64,000 nt of DNA from Streptomyces olivaceus (GCF_000721235.1 NZ_JOFH01000041.1:19091-83090), one strand, 5' to 3'; counted from the first letter of the stretch, positions 24,801 through 34,082 are shown. Made by a program: numbers and translations. The notes: generated by a model not told the origin, from the sequence alone.

Positions 24801-25031
24801 CGCACCCGCACGGTATAGAGAAAGAGTGTATAGAAGAAGTCTATGTCAATCATGCATTGGCATTATTTGCTTGCATGGCTGCGTGGGCTCTACCGTCCGG
24901 GAACGCCGGATGAGGCCTGTGCGACGGGCCTCTGGCGCATTCAGCGAGTGAGTCGTCGTTTCGGTCGGAAGACGTCTGTCGGAAGACGTCCGTCCGAAAG
25001 GCTCGCTCTCACGGACATCTCACGGACGGGG

Positions 25032-25847
25032 ATGAGCATCATGGGCCGTCGAACGGTCGGGTCGAGCGAGGACGAGACGGTTCCGCGGGCATCCGCGCGA
25101 AGGCTCGAAGGGAAGGTCGCGCTCGTGACCGGTGCGTCCAAGGGCATCGGTGCGGGGATCGCGAGGGAGTTCGCCGCGGCCGGCGCGTCCGTCGTGGTCA
25201 ACTACGCCGCGGGCGCCGGTGACGCGGAGCGCGTGGTGCGCGGTATCCGGGCCCGCGGCGGGTCCGCCGTCGCGGTGCAGGGCGACGTGTCCGACGCCGC
25301 GGACGTGGAGCGGTTGCTCACCGAGACGGTGGCCGCATACGGCCGGTTCGACGTTCTCGTGAACAATGAAGGGGTCTACTTCCCGGAGCCGTTCGAGTCG
25401 GCCACCCCGGAGCGGATCGACCGCCAGCTCTCCGTCAACGTCCTCGGCCCGATTCTCACTGCTCAAGAGGCGCTCAAGCACTTCGGCCCCGAAGGTGGCG
25501 CGATCATCAACATCGGATCTCTGGACAGCGCTCGCGCGGTACCCGGTATGGCGGTGTACGCCGCCACCAAGGGCGCCGTCGACGCCCTGACGCGCGTGCT
25601 GGCGGCCGAGCTCGGTTCCCGCGGGATCACGGTCAACACCCTGGCCCCGGGCGGTGTGGAGACGGAGGGTATCCACGCGGCCGGCTTCATCGGGAGTGCG
25701 GCCGAGGCGGAGATGGTCCAGCGCACCCCGCTCGGGCGCCTCGGCCGGCCCGAAGACCTGGCGCGGGTGGCGGTCTTCTTCGCGTCGGACGACGCCCGGT
25801 GGGTCACCGGCGAACGGCTGACCGCGTCGGGCGGCCTCCGCAGCTGA
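25032..25847 (+). CDS. SDR-family oxidoreductase (FabG-like) with altered NNAG motif
   Basis: 271 residues with TGASKGIG, catalytic Ser in NIGSLDS, YAATK, and the C-terminal PLGRLGRPEDLARVAVFFASDDARWVTGE typical of FabG-like SDRs. The structural NNAG motif reads VNNEG, an Ala-to-Glu change at a tight turn, and the catalytic Asn region (NVLGP) is kept. Start uncertain: ATG 25032 or 25041. An open extension to 24843 has no SDR features. Confidence 0.85.
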   Translation: MSIMGRRTVGSSEDETVPRASARRLEGKVALVTGASKGIGAGIAREFAAAGASVVVNYAAGAGDAERVVRGIRARGGSAVAVQGDVSDAADVERLLTETVAAYGRFDVLVNNEGVYFPEPFESATPERIDRQLSVNVLGPILTAQEALKHFGPEGGAIINIGSLDSARAVPGMAVYAATKGAVDALTRVLAAELGSRGITVNTLAPGGVETEGIHAAGFIGSAAEAEMVQRTPLGRLGRPEDLARVAVFFASDDARWVTGERLTASGGLRS

Positions 25848-25903
25848 CCGCCCGTCTCCCGAGCCGCTCGGGCCGGGTCCCGGGCGCGTCCGGCCGTGCC
25901 CGC

Positions 25904-27040
25904 TCAGCCGAGGACTGTCCCGCCCGGAGCGGGGCGGGCCGTGTCGGGGAGGAGGAACTGTCCGCCCGCCCGCTCGGCGAGGCCCGCGCCGAACAGGGCG
26001 CCGGGTGTGTAGGCGCCCGGCCGGCCCTCGCCCCGGGCGAGTCCGGCGGCCACCGCGGCGGCCACCGAGGCGGTGTAGTCCATGCCGTCGTCGGCGCGCA
26101 GCCAGCCCTCGCGGCGGGTGCCGTCCGGCCAGGTGACGACCGCGTGCCCCCAGGAGTGCCGGCGCGGGCGCGGGGTGTCCTTCATCCTGGCCTTGGCCAT
26201 CCGGCGGACGGCGAAGCGCCGCAGCGGCTCGATGGACAGGAGCTTTCCGGCCGCCGGGGCCAGGGCCCGCATGACGGGCGAGGTGGGAGCCATCGCGGTG
26301 GTCACCGTGACGGACGGCGCCTTGCTGGCCCGCTGGGCGGCGAGGAGCTCGGCGGTGGGAGCGCCCGCGGACTTCGCCGGCTGGCCGTCGGGCAGGGTGA
26401 GGTTCTGGAGATCGGCGCCGAGGCGTGAGGTGGCCATGCGGCCGTCCGAGTAGCGGCGGCCGCCGGTGGTCAACGTGTCGATCACCGAGGCGGCGAAGGC
26501 GGCGCCGACGACTCCCGCGTCGAGGGACACGGAGGCCAGGGCGTCGACCCGTACGGCGACGGGGGTCGGGCGGTCCTCGCACAGCCTGAGCACGACGGCC
26601 TCGGTGGCCAGCACGCCGAAGCCGGAGCCGGTCACCAGCGTGCTGCCCGCCCGTTCGGCCTCCTCGTGCAGGTCGAGCAGTCGGGGGACGGCGGTCAGGT
26701 CCGCGGCCAGGTCCAGGTAGTGGCCACCGGGCATGCAGGCCCGGGCGAGGAGCGAGGCCGTCTCGGCGTAGTTGCCGATGCCGTTGAAGACCACGGCGGG
26801 TCGCTGCCGGGTGATCTCGGCGGCCATGCCGTCGACGCCGTCGACGACGACGGCACGTGTGCCGAGGTCCGCAGCGGTGTCGCGCAGCCGGTCGCCGCCG
26901 TTTTCGCGTCCGACCAGGACCGGCTTGAGTCCTTGGGCGGCGAGGTGGGCGGCGACCGCGCCTCCGATCCGACCGCGGGCGCCGAGGATCCAGATCTCCC
27001 CGGTCTCTCCGGACCGTGCGCCGGGTGTGGTGTCGGTCAT
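25904..27040 (-). CDS. Saccharopine dehydrogenase-like NAD(P)-binding protein
   Basis: 378 residues with an N-terminal Rossmann motif (WILGARGRIGGAVA) and the FNGIGNYAET ... PGGHYLDLAAD pattern of saccharopine-reductase-like proteins. These often lack known substrates and resemble trans-acting enoyl reductases. It is divergent from the TetR gene at 27168; the region between carries a long interrupted palindrome, so it is the likely target. ATG 27040 is used because upstream in-frame sequence lies in that operator region. Confidence 0.8.
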   Translation of the reverse strand: MTDTTPGARSGETGEIWILGARGRIGGAVAAHLAAQGLKPVLVGRENGGDRLRDTAADLGTRAVVVDGVDGMAAEITRQRPAVVFNGIGNYAETASLLARACMPGGHYLDLAADLTAVPRLLDLHEEAERAGSTLVTGSGFGVLATEAVVLRLCEDRPTPVAVRVDALASVSLDAGVVGAAFAASVIDTLTTGGRRYSDGRMATSRLGADLQNLTLPDGQPAKSAGAPTAELLAAQRASKAPSVTVTTAMAPTSPVMRALAPAAGKLLSIEPLRRFAVRRMAKARMKDTPRPRRHSWGHAVVTWPDGTRREGWLRADDGMDYTASVAAAVAAGLARGEGRPGAYTPGALFGAGLAERAGGQFLLPDTARPAPGGTVLG

Positions 27041-27092
27041 GGGTCTGCTCCTGTTCCTGTCGTTCCGGGAACGCAGCGGTCGTCCGGCCGCC

Positions 27093-27153
27093 AAGTGATG
27101 TCTCACTGTGTCATCACCCACTCTAGCACTGACGACACACTGAGACGTCACTT
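27093..27153. promoter_or_regulatory. Long interrupted palindrome (TetR operator region)
   Basis: Two 24-bp arms (27093-27116 and 27130-27153) are inverted copies matching at 21 of 24 positions, separated by 13 bp, in the divergent promoter between the saccharopine-dehydrogenase-like and TetR genes. Each arm contains a GTCTCA-type half-site followed by TGTGTC. It probably covers both promoters. Confidence 0.7.
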
Positions 27154-27167
27154 GTTATCGTCAGACC

Positions 27168-27776
27168 ATGGCCAGATGGGATCCCGGAACCGAGGAGCGC
27201 CTCACGCGAGCGGCGCTCGAGCTCTACACGGAGCACGGATACGACAACGTGACCGTGACGCAGATCGCCGAGCGGGCCGGGATCACCCGCCGCTCGTACT
27301 TCCGCTACTTCCCCGACAAGCGCGAAGTGCTGTTCGCCGGCTCGGAACGGCTGCCCGCCGCGATCCACGAGGCGGTCCTCGGCGCCCGCCCGGCCGCCTC
27401 CCCGCTGTCGGCGACCCTCGAGGCCCTCGCCCAGGTCGGCGGCACCCTCGTCGAACACCTCGACCGCACCGCCGAACGCCGGGCCGTGATCGCCGCCAGC
27501 CCGGAACTCCAGGAGCGGGAGCGCACCAAGTCCGCCGCGGTCACCGGCGCGATCCATGACGCGCTCCTGCGGCGAGGCGTCGACGACGGCAGCGCGCAGG
27601 CCGACGAGGAGAGCGCGAGGCTGGTGGCGCAGCTCGCCACCATCGCCCTGCAGAACGCCTTCGACCGGTGGATCGACGCGCACGGCCGGAAGGACTTCGC
27701 GTCCTGTCTCCACGCGGTCGCCGCGTCACTCCGGGACACGCTCACCGCGGACGTCGGCACCGGTCGCTCCGAATGA
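27168..27776 (+). CDS. TetR-family regulator
   Basis: 202 residues with helix-turn-helix TVTQIAERAGITRRSYFRYFPDKREVLF and a TetR C-terminal domain ending in QLATIALQNAFDRWID. The start lies 14 bp after the right arm of a large palindrome, fitting autorepression and control of the divergent reductase-like gene. Confidence 0.9.
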   Translation: MARWDPGTEERLTRAALELYTEHGYDNVTVTQIAERAGITRRSYFRYFPDKREVLFAGSERLPAAIHEAVLGARPAASPLSATLEALAQVGGTLVEHLDRTAERRAVIAASPELQERERTKSAAVTGAIHDALLRRGVDDGSAQADEESARLVAQLATIALQNAFDRWIDAHGRKDFASCLHAVAASLRDTLTADVGTGRSE

Positions 27777-27863
27777 GAACCCTCCCACCATGAGAACCTT
27801 CCCACCGGCTACCGGTCGTCGGGCTCTTCGGCCTTCCGCCGGCAACGCCCGCGGCCGGTGCGT

Positions 27864-28889
27864 CTAGAGCCGGAACAGCTTCTCGGCGTTCAGGTGCGTC
27901 ATCTTCTCCCGGTCCTCGTGGCCGACGGGCAGTTCCTCGATGAACGCGCGCGTCCCGTCCAGCGCCAGATACGGGTAGTCGACGGACCAGATGATCCGGT
28001 CCGCCCCCACCACCTTGTGCACGAACTCGAAGTGCGGCAGCCCCCAGATACCGCTCGGGGTGACCCACACATGGCGCCGGTAGATCTCGGTGATGGTCTC
28101 CGGCAGACCGGTTGTCTTCGGCGGCAGCGCATCGTCGAGGCGCTGCAGGAAGAACGGGACCATCTCTCCCCAGTGGCCGCTGACGACCTGGAGGCCGGGG
28201 TGCCGCTGGAAGGCTCCGGAAAGAATGAGGCGCAGCACGTGCACGCCGGCCTCGTTGTGCCAGCCCCACGCGCCGAGCGAGAGCCACGAGCTCACGGCCG
28301 GGGAGAAGCCGCCGTAGTAGGCGTCCTGCACCTGCGGCAACGGGTGGTAGGGGTGCACGTAGAGGGGCACCTGCAGTTCGCTGAGCTTGCGGAGTACCGG
28401 CGCGTACCGCGGGTCGTCCAGGAACGTCCCCCCGGGGCGGCCCGCGATGAGAACTCCCTTCAGGCCCAGTTCGCCCACGCACCTGTCCAGTTCGGCCGCT
28501 GCCGCCTGCGGGTCCTGCCACGGCAGGACCGCGAAGCCGCTCAGCCGGTCCGGATACGCCTTGATCGCGCGGGCGAGCCGGTCGTTGGCGGCCCGCGTCA
28601 GGGCCACGGCCTGGCCGGAGGGAGCGAGTTGCGCCGGCGTGGTGTACGAGATCACTTGCATCTGGATGCCGTGCTCGTCCATGGCCCTGATCCGGCCCTC
28701 GCCGAGGTCCGCGGCCAGTTCGTCGGCCTCCCGCATCGAGACGACTGTCGGATGGCCGCTGCCGCGCGGCCAGGGAGCGTTCTCGTCCTGCTGAGTCCTC
28801 ATGTAAGGCGCTTCCCGCAGCAGGGCGGGCGCGGCGGCCTTCGCCATCTCCCGGTCGACCGTGTGTTCTTCGACGCAGATGATTTTCAT
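27864..28889 (-). CDS. Amidohydrolase-2 family decarboxylase/hydrolase
   Basis: 341 residues of the amidohydrolase_2 (ACMSD-like) barrel: N-terminal EEHTV, GLKGVLIAGRPGG, YVHPYHPLP (metal His), VVSGHWGE (His) and WSVDYPY (Asp), then the terminal ALDGTRAFIEELP. It would act on a cyclic acid or aromatic carboxylate. It is divergent from a LysR gene, its probable regulator. The reading frame stays open upstream all the way into pmt, so an automatic caller could fuse the two; ATG 28889 is chosen because the family sequence starts at MKIICVEEH. Confidence 0.85.
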   Translation of the reverse strand: MKIICVEEHTVDREMAKAAAPALLREAPYMRTQQDENAPWPRGSGHPTVVSMREADELAADLGEGRIRAMDEHGIQMQVISYTTPAQLAPSGQAVALTRAANDRLARAIKAYPDRLSGFAVLPWQDPQAAAAELDRCVGELGLKGVLIAGRPGGTFLDDPRYAPVLRKLSELQVPLYVHPYHPLPQVQDAYYGGFSPAVSSWLSLGAWGWHNEAGVHVLRLILSGAFQRHPGLQVVSGHWGEMVPFFLQRLDDALPPKTTGLPETITEIYRRHVWVTPSGIWGLPHFEFVHKVVGADRIIWSVDYPYLALDGTRAFIEELPVGHEDREKMTHLNAEKLFRL

Positions 28890-28946
28890 GCCGTCATCGT
28901 CCGCTCGGCCGACGCGGCCCGTCCAAGACCTTCTGCGGCTCCCGTC

Positions 28947-28961
28947 ATACCCTGAGGGCAT
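28947..28961. promoter_or_regulatory. LysR-type box
   Basis: ATACCCT-G-AGGGCAT, a 15-bp near-perfect dyad (one mismatch) 22 bp before the LysR start and 58 bp from the divergent amidohydrolase start. It fits the T-N11-A type of LysR binding site. Confidence 0.5.
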
Positions 28962-28982
28962 CACCGTAGGGCAGGGGTACTT

Positions 28983-29858
28983 GTGCTGAACCCGGACCTG
29001 GACCTGCGCAAAGTGCGCTACTTCGTCGCAGTCGCCGAGCACGGGTCCTTCACCCGTGCCGCCGAAGCCCTGCACGTCGCGCAGCCCGTTCTGTCCCGCC
29101 AGATCCGTGCGCTGGAAAACGATCTGAAGGCCACTCTCTTCGACCGGGACACCAGGGGGACGCGGCTCACCGCGGCCGGCCGGGCGCTGCACGAAGAGGC
29201 TCTCAGTCTGCTCGCGGCGGCGGAAGCCACCCGCCGGCGCGTTCGCGACGCCGACGCGGGCCTGCGCAGATTCACGGTCGGGTTCACGCCCGGCGTGCCC
29301 GTCGCCCCCGCCGTTCGCGAGTTCGCCGCGCGCCACGCCGGAGTATCCGTGGAGGTGCTCCGCATGGATTTCCTGCATCGGGCCGACTCCGTCAGGGACG
29401 GTCAGGTCGACGTCGGGTACCTGCGCCTGCCCGTCCGCACGCACGGCCTGTCCGTCGAGCCGCTGTTCTCCGAGCCGCGGGTGGTGGAGCTGCCGGCCGG
29501 CCACAGGCTCGCGCAGCGCGACACGGTGCACATCGCCGACCTGGTGACCGAGCGCATGCTCCTCGGCGGCGTGCCCGAACGGCGCGACGGCTCTCCGGCG
29601 TCGCCGGAAGAACAGGCGGAGGTGCCGGTCGTCGCCGCGCGGAGCATCGAGGAACTGCTCGAACACGTCGCGGCGGGACGCGGTGTCGTGGTGGTCCCGC
29701 TCTCGACCGCCCTGTATTTCGCTCGCCCCGACATCACCCACGTCCTCGTCGACGACCTCGCCCCGTCCCCCGTCTGCCTTGCCTGGAGGAGCTCGCGGCA
29801 TGACGCTCTCGTCGAGGAATACGTCGACATCGTCCGTCGGACGGCCGGCCGACCGTGA
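28983..29858 (+). CDS. LysR-family regulator
   Basis: 291 residues, GTG start. The N-terminal winged helix (LRKVRYFVAVAEHGSFTRAAEALHVAQPVLSRQIRALENDL) and periplasmic-binding-like effector domain (FTVGFTPGVPVAP ...) are intact. It likely controls the divergent amidohydrolase in response to an aromatic or related acid. The antisense strand is open in the pmt frame, which reflects GC bias. Confidence 0.92.
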   Translation: MLNPDLDLRKVRYFVAVAEHGSFTRAAEALHVAQPVLSRQIRALENDLKATLFDRDTRGTRLTAAGRALHEEALSLLAAAEATRRRVRDADAGLRRFTVGFTPGVPVAPAVREFAARHAGVSVEVLRMDFLHRADSVRDGQVDVGYLRLPVRTHGLSVEPLFSEPRVVELPAGHRLAQRDTVHIADLVTERMLLGGVPERRDGSPASPEEQAEVPVVAARSIEELLEHVAAGRGVVVVPLSTALYFARPDITHVLVDDLAPSPVCLAWRSSRHDALVEEYVDIVRRTAGRP

Positions 29859-29914
29859 GACGCACCGGAGGGCGGGCGAGGGCGGGCGCGCCGAGGTGCC
29901 GCCCGGGACGCCGC

Positions 29915-30059
29915 TAGGGTCTGTCGTCACATTCCCGTCGTCCGCCCGAAGGGCGGGCCTGGCGGCGTCAGGTGCGTGCTCTGGGGGTCCCCCCGGCCGG
30001 AGGCTGGGGGAGTGCCGGGCGTCGACCGGCGTACTGGTTGTACGTGGTCGGCGCCCGGT
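29915..30059. repeat. Hairpin-rich intergenic repeat at the pmt breakpoint
   Basis: Contains CCGCCC-GAA-GGGCGG (29942-29956) and a G-run/C-run dyad around 29980-30013, beginning with TAGGGTCTGTCGTCAC. It resembles the non-coding repeat sequences often seen in Streptomyces intergenic DNA, but I could not match it to a named element. It ends exactly where pmt coding sequence stops. Confidence 0.45.
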
Positions 30060-31592
30060 GAGGAAGACGACGGCGTAGAACAGGAAGATCGTGCGTTCCT
30101 GGTAGAGGAACCACGGGAGGTAGCCGGCCGCCACCGCGCAGGCGATGGCGCCCGCGCGCCAGTCGCGGCGGAAGGCCCAGCGCCACAGCACGTAGAGCAG
30201 GGCGAAGCAGCCGATCCACCACAGGAGCGGCGTGCCCAGGGCCAGGACCTCGCGGGCGCACTTCTCGCCCGCGTCGGCGGGGCAGCCGTCGGAGCCGGGC
30301 GACGGGGACTCGTAGAAGTAGGAGACCGGGCGGCCCAGGACGAGCCAGCTCCACGGGTTCGACTGGTACGTGTGCGGTGACGTCAGGTGGGTGTGGAATT
30401 CGAGGACCTGCGTCTCGTAGTGCCACAGGCTGCGCCACCAGTCGGGGAAGAGCCACGACCAGGAGCTGTGCCGCCCGTCCGTCGCCGCCCAGTCGCGGTA
30501 GTAGCCGCCGGTGCCGTCGGAGGGGGAGAGGATCCAGCCCAGCCAGGAGAGGAGGTACGTCGCCAGCGCGACCGGCACCGTGGAGAGGAAGGCCCAGCCC
30601 GTGTCGTACTTCAGGACCGACAGGTGCGGGCGGTGCGCCCCCGCGACCCTGCGGGTGCCCACGTCCCACAGCACCGCCATCACGCAGAACGCGGCCATGA
30701 CGTAGAGGCCGTTCCACTTGGTGGCCAGGGCCAGGCCCAGCATCAGGCCCGCCGCCAGGCGCCACGGCCGCCAGCCGAAGCGGAAGCGCTCGGCGACGTC
30801 CGCGTCCGGTCGGACCATCCCGTCGGCGTCCACGGGCAGCGCGGCGGCCAGTTTCCCGCGGGCCCAGTCCCGGTCGGCGACCAGGCAGCCGAAGGCCGCG
30901 AGGACGAAGAACATCAGCACGCTGTCCAGCAGCGCGGTGCGGCTCATCACGAAGTGCAGCCCGTCCACCGCCATCAGCGCGCCCGCCACGCAGCCGAGGA
31001 AGGTCGAGCGGAACAGCCGGCGGCCGATCCGGCACAGCAGCAGCACCGACAGCGTGCCGAGCAGCGCCGTCATGAAGCGCCAGCCGAACGGGTCGAAGCC
31101 GAACAGCAGCTCGCCCAGGCCGATGAGGTACTTGCCGACCGGCGGATGCACGACGTACGCCGCGTCGGCCGGGATCGGGACGTCGCCGCCCGAGTTCAGG
31201 ATCAGGTCGTTGGCGTTCTTGTCCCAGTTGACCTCGAAACCGCGGTGGATCAGCGCCCACGCGTCCTTGGCGTAGTACGTCTCGTCGAATATCACCGCCT
31301 TCGGGCTGCCCAGGTTCCAGAAGCGCAGCACGCCCGCGAACAGCGCCACCAGCAGCGGCCCGCCCCACGCCGACCAGCGCAGGATCCGGTCGGCGACCGG
31401 CTTCGACAGGCCCAGGAAGGCCCACAGGCGCGGACTCGGGCTCGTGTACGGCGGCACCAGCCGGTCGCGGACGTCGCCGGCCGAGGGCCCCGCCGTGTAG
31501 CCGAAGCGGCGCAGCCGCTGCTGCCAGGTGGGCCGCTCGTCGTGCGGGGCCTGGCCCTGCCGGGTGTCCGTGGAGGACGCGGTACTGGTCAC
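30060..31592 (-). pseudogene. pmt: Protein O-mannosyltransferase Pmt, 3'-truncated
   Basis: 511 codons of a PMT/dolichyl-phosphate-mannose mannosyltransferase: an N-terminal tail, then hydrophobic segments with the DE motif in the first loop (FDETYYAKDAW), VVHPPVGKYLIGLGE, ATKWNGLY, LFPDWWRSLWHYE. Coding similarity stops abruptly after FLFYAVVFL at 30060, where about 80 residues with the last helices are expected (family members ~590 residues, from memory). Downstream the frame is repeat and antisense DNA with no stop until 27864. Loss of the C-terminal helices probably inactivates the enzyme. GTG start at 31592, divergent from rsmI. Confidence 0.8.
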
Positions 31593-31687
31593 CGCGCCAT
31601 CGTAGGGAACCGCGCTGTGCGCGTCCCGCGCATGGCCCCCACCGGGCGCTTCGCGGGGCGTCCGGGCGGTGCTGGGAGGATGGGCGA

Positions 31688-32569
31688 GTGACTGGAATTC
31701 TTGTACTCGCGGGCACCCCCATCGGCGACGTCCGGGACGCTCCGCCACGGCTCGCCGAGGAACTCGCCGGTGCCGACGTCGTCGCCGCCGAGGACACCCG
31801 CAGGCTGCGCCGGCTCACCCAGGCACTCGGCGTGGCGCCCGCTGGGCGTGTCGTGTCGTACTTCGAGGGCAACGAGTCCGCCCGCACCCCCGAGCTGGTC
31901 GAGGAGCTGGCCGGCGGCGCGCGCGTGCTGCTGGTGACCGACGCCGGGATGCCCTCCGTGTCCGACCCCGGGTACCGGCTGGTCGCCGCCGCCGTCGAGC
32001 GCGGCGTCCGCGTCACCGCCGTCCCCGGCCCGTCCGCCGTGCTCACCGCGCTCGCGCTGTCCGGGCTGCCGGTGGACCGGTTCTGCTTCGAGGGCTTCCT
32101 GCCGCGCAAGGCCGGCGAACGGCTGACCCGGCTGCGGGACGTGGCGGAGGAGCGGCGCACGCTCGTCTACTTCGAGTCCCCGCACCGCGTCGACGACACC
32201 CTCGCCGCCATGGCCGAGGTCTTCGGCGCCGACCGGCGGGCCGCCGTCTGCCGCGAGCTGACCAAGACGTACGAGGAGGTCAAGCGGGGCGGGCTGGGGG
32301 AGCTGGCCGTGTGGGCCGGTGAGGGGGTGCGGGGCGAGATCACCGTCGTGGTCGAGGGCGCGCCGGACCGGGGCCCCGACGAGATCGGCGCCGAGGAGCT
32401 GGTGCGCCGGGTGCGGACGCGCGAGGAGGCGGGGGAGCGGCGCAAGGAGGCGATCGCGGCGGTGGCCGCGCAGGCCGGGGTGCCCAAGCGGGACGTGTTC
32501 GACGCGGTGGTGGCGGCCAAGAACGCGGGGGCGCGAGGGCCGGAGGGGGATTCGAAGGGCTCCGCTTGA
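31688..32569 (+). CDS. rsmI: 16S rRNA 2'-O-ribose C1402 methyltransferase RsmI
   Basis: 293-residue SAM-dependent tetrapyrrole-methylase-fold enzyme: N-terminal LAGTPIGDVRDAPPR, AAEDTRR, LVTDAGMPSVSDPGYR, VPGPSAVLTALALSGLP, FCFEGFLPRK, YFESPHR and CRELTKTYEE, all standard RsmI blocks. It methylates the ribose of C1402 (with RsmH) in 16S rRNA. GTG start 95 bp from the divergent pmt start. The C-terminal helical arm is intact (GVPKRDVFDAVVAAK). Confidence 0.95.
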   Translation: MTGILVLAGTPIGDVRDAPPRLAEELAGADVVAAEDTRRLRRLTQALGVAPAGRVVSYFEGNESARTPELVEELAGGARVLLVTDAGMPSVSDPGYRLVAAAVERGVRVTAVPGPSAVLTALALSGLPVDRFCFEGFLPRKAGERLTRLRDVAEERRTLVYFESPHRVDDTLAAMAEVFGADRRAAVCRELTKTYEEVKRGGLGELAVWAGEGVRGEITVVVEGAPDRGPDEIGAEELVRRVRTREEAGERRKEAIAAVAAQAGVPKRDVFDAVVAAKNAGARGPEGDSKGSA

Positions 32570-32703
32570 CCCGGTCCTGACCTGGCGGGCACTCCGGCCA
32601 AGGGCAGCCCAAAACGCCCCAAATACTCGGCATCACCTGGTGCTTTCCCCTCCGTGGAGGAGTCCACTGGAAGGAGAGAAGCGAACGGACCGAGGGAGCC
32701 GGG

Positions 32704-33141
32704 ATGAGCATGAGCGAGAGCACGGCACGGACCGGACCGCACGCCGGTGCCACCGCCGTCGTCCACGAGGCGTACTCCTTCGCCTGCATGCGCTGCGGGC
32801 ACGGCTGGGAGCAGGCCTTCGAGATAGAGCACCGCAGGGACGGCGACGGGAACGCGTTCGTGCGCTACCTCGCGGACGGTCGCGTCGTACCCTCCCCGCT
32901 GACCCGGCCGACCTGCCCCACCTGCGACAACCACGTCGTACGGATCATGCGCCCCGGGCGGGTCGCCTCCGTGCGCGGCGCCTCGCACGGCTCCCACCGC
33001 GTGCCGCCGGCCGGCCCCCTGGAGGTGCCGCTGGTCCCCGAGACGCCCGGACCGGGAGCGCCCGGACTCTCCGGCGGGCGCCGGCACCGGCACCTCAGCG
33101 GCCTGCTGCACGCCCTCCACCTGCACCGCCGGGCGAGCTGA
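32704..33141 (+). CDS. Zinc-ribbon hypothetical protein
   Basis: 145 residues with two CxxC pairs (CMRCGHGW and CPTCDN) forming a probable zinc ribbon, and a C-terminal His/Arg-rich tail (GRRHRHLSGLLHALHLHRR). The family is common in Streptomyces at this locus but has no known function. It lies 134 bp after rsmI and 41 bp before tatD, probably in the same transcript as tatD. Confidence 0.75.
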   Translation: MSMSESTARTGPHAGATAVVHEAYSFACMRCGHGWEQAFEIEHRRDGDGNAFVRYLADGRVVPSPLTRPTCPTCDNHVVRIMRPGRVASVRGASHGSHRVPPAGPLEVPLVPETPGPGAPGLSGGRRHRHLSGLLHALHLHRRAS

Positions 33142-33182
33142 CCCGGCACGGACCCGCCCGGGGCTTTCGTAGGATCGAAGGC

Positions 33183-34082
33183 ATGCCTTCGAACGCCTCG
33201 AGCCGGTCCGACAAGAACGCCGCGCCTCCGCTCCCCGAGCCCCTCCGGGTGCCGGTCGCCGACTCGCACACCCACCTCGACATGCAGTCCGGCACGGTGG
33301 ACGAGGCGCTCGCCAAGGCCGCGTCCGCCGGTGTCACGACCGTCGTCCAGGTCGGCTGCGACCTCGCCGGTTCCCGCTGGGCCGCCGAGACCGCCGCCGC
33401 GTACGACGCCGTCCACGCCACCGTCGCGCTGCACCCCAACGAGGCGCCCCGCATCGTGCACGGCGACCCCGACGGGTGGTCCCGGCAGGGCGCGCGGCAG
33501 CCCGGCGGGGACGCGGCGCTCGACGAGGCGCTGGCCGAGATCGACCGGCTCGCGGCGCTCCCGCAGGTCAAGGGTGTCGGCGAGACCGGGCTCGACCACT
33601 TCCGCACCGGGCCCGAGGGCAAGGAGGCGCAGGAGCGGTCCTTCCGCGCCCACATCGAGATCGCCAAGCGGCACGGCAAGACCCTCGTCATCCACGACCG
33701 CGACGCCCACGCCGACGTCCTGCGGATCCTCAAGGAGGAGGGCGCCCCCGAGCGCACCGTCTTCCACTGCTACTCCGGCGACGCCGAGATGGCCGAGACG
33801 TGCGCGAGCGCCGGGTACTACATGTCCTTCGCGGGCAACGTCACCTTCAAGAACGCCCAGAACCTGCGCGACGCCCTCGCTGTGGCCCCGGCGGAGCTGG
33901 TCCTGGTCGAGACCGACGCGCCGTTCCTGACACCGGTGCCCTACCGGGGGCGGCCGAACGCCCCCTACCTGGTGCCGGTCACGGTGCGCGCGATGGCCGC
34001 GGTACGGGGCGTCGACGAGGACACGCTGGCGGGCGCCCTCGCCGCGAACACGGCGCGCGCCTTCGGGTACCGGGCCGGCTGA
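33183..34082 (+). CDS. tatD: TatD-family metal-dependent DNase
   Basis: 299 residues. TatD barrel signatures are VADSHTHLDM (HxH metal site), VGETGLDHF (Glu), VIHDRDAH (His), FHCYSGD (His) and VETDAPFLTP (Asp). TatD proteins are Mg/Mn-dependent 3'-5' exonucleases. The residues align with the metal site in all five boxes. The first ~25 residues (polar, Ser/Pro) precede the domain. Confidence 0.93.
   Translation: MPSNASSRSDKNAAPPLPEPLRVPVADSHTHLDMQSGTVDEALAKAASAGVTTVVQVGCDLAGSRWAAETAAAYDAVHATVALHPNEAPRIVHGDPDGWSRQGARQPGGDAALDEALAEIDRLAALPQVKGVGETGLDHFRTGPEGKEAQERSFRAHIEIAKRHGKTLVIHDRDAHADVLRILKEEGAPERTVFHCYSGDAEMAETCASAGYYMSFAGNVTFKNAQNLRDALAVAPAELVLVETDAPFLTPVPYRGRPNAPYLVPVTVRAMAAVRGVDEDTLAGALAANTARAFGYRAG

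Noticed and set aside
28983..29858. Real minus-strand gene antisense to LysR
   Set aside because: It is the read-through of the pmt frame; no start signal or domain, and LysR domains are intact on the plus strand.
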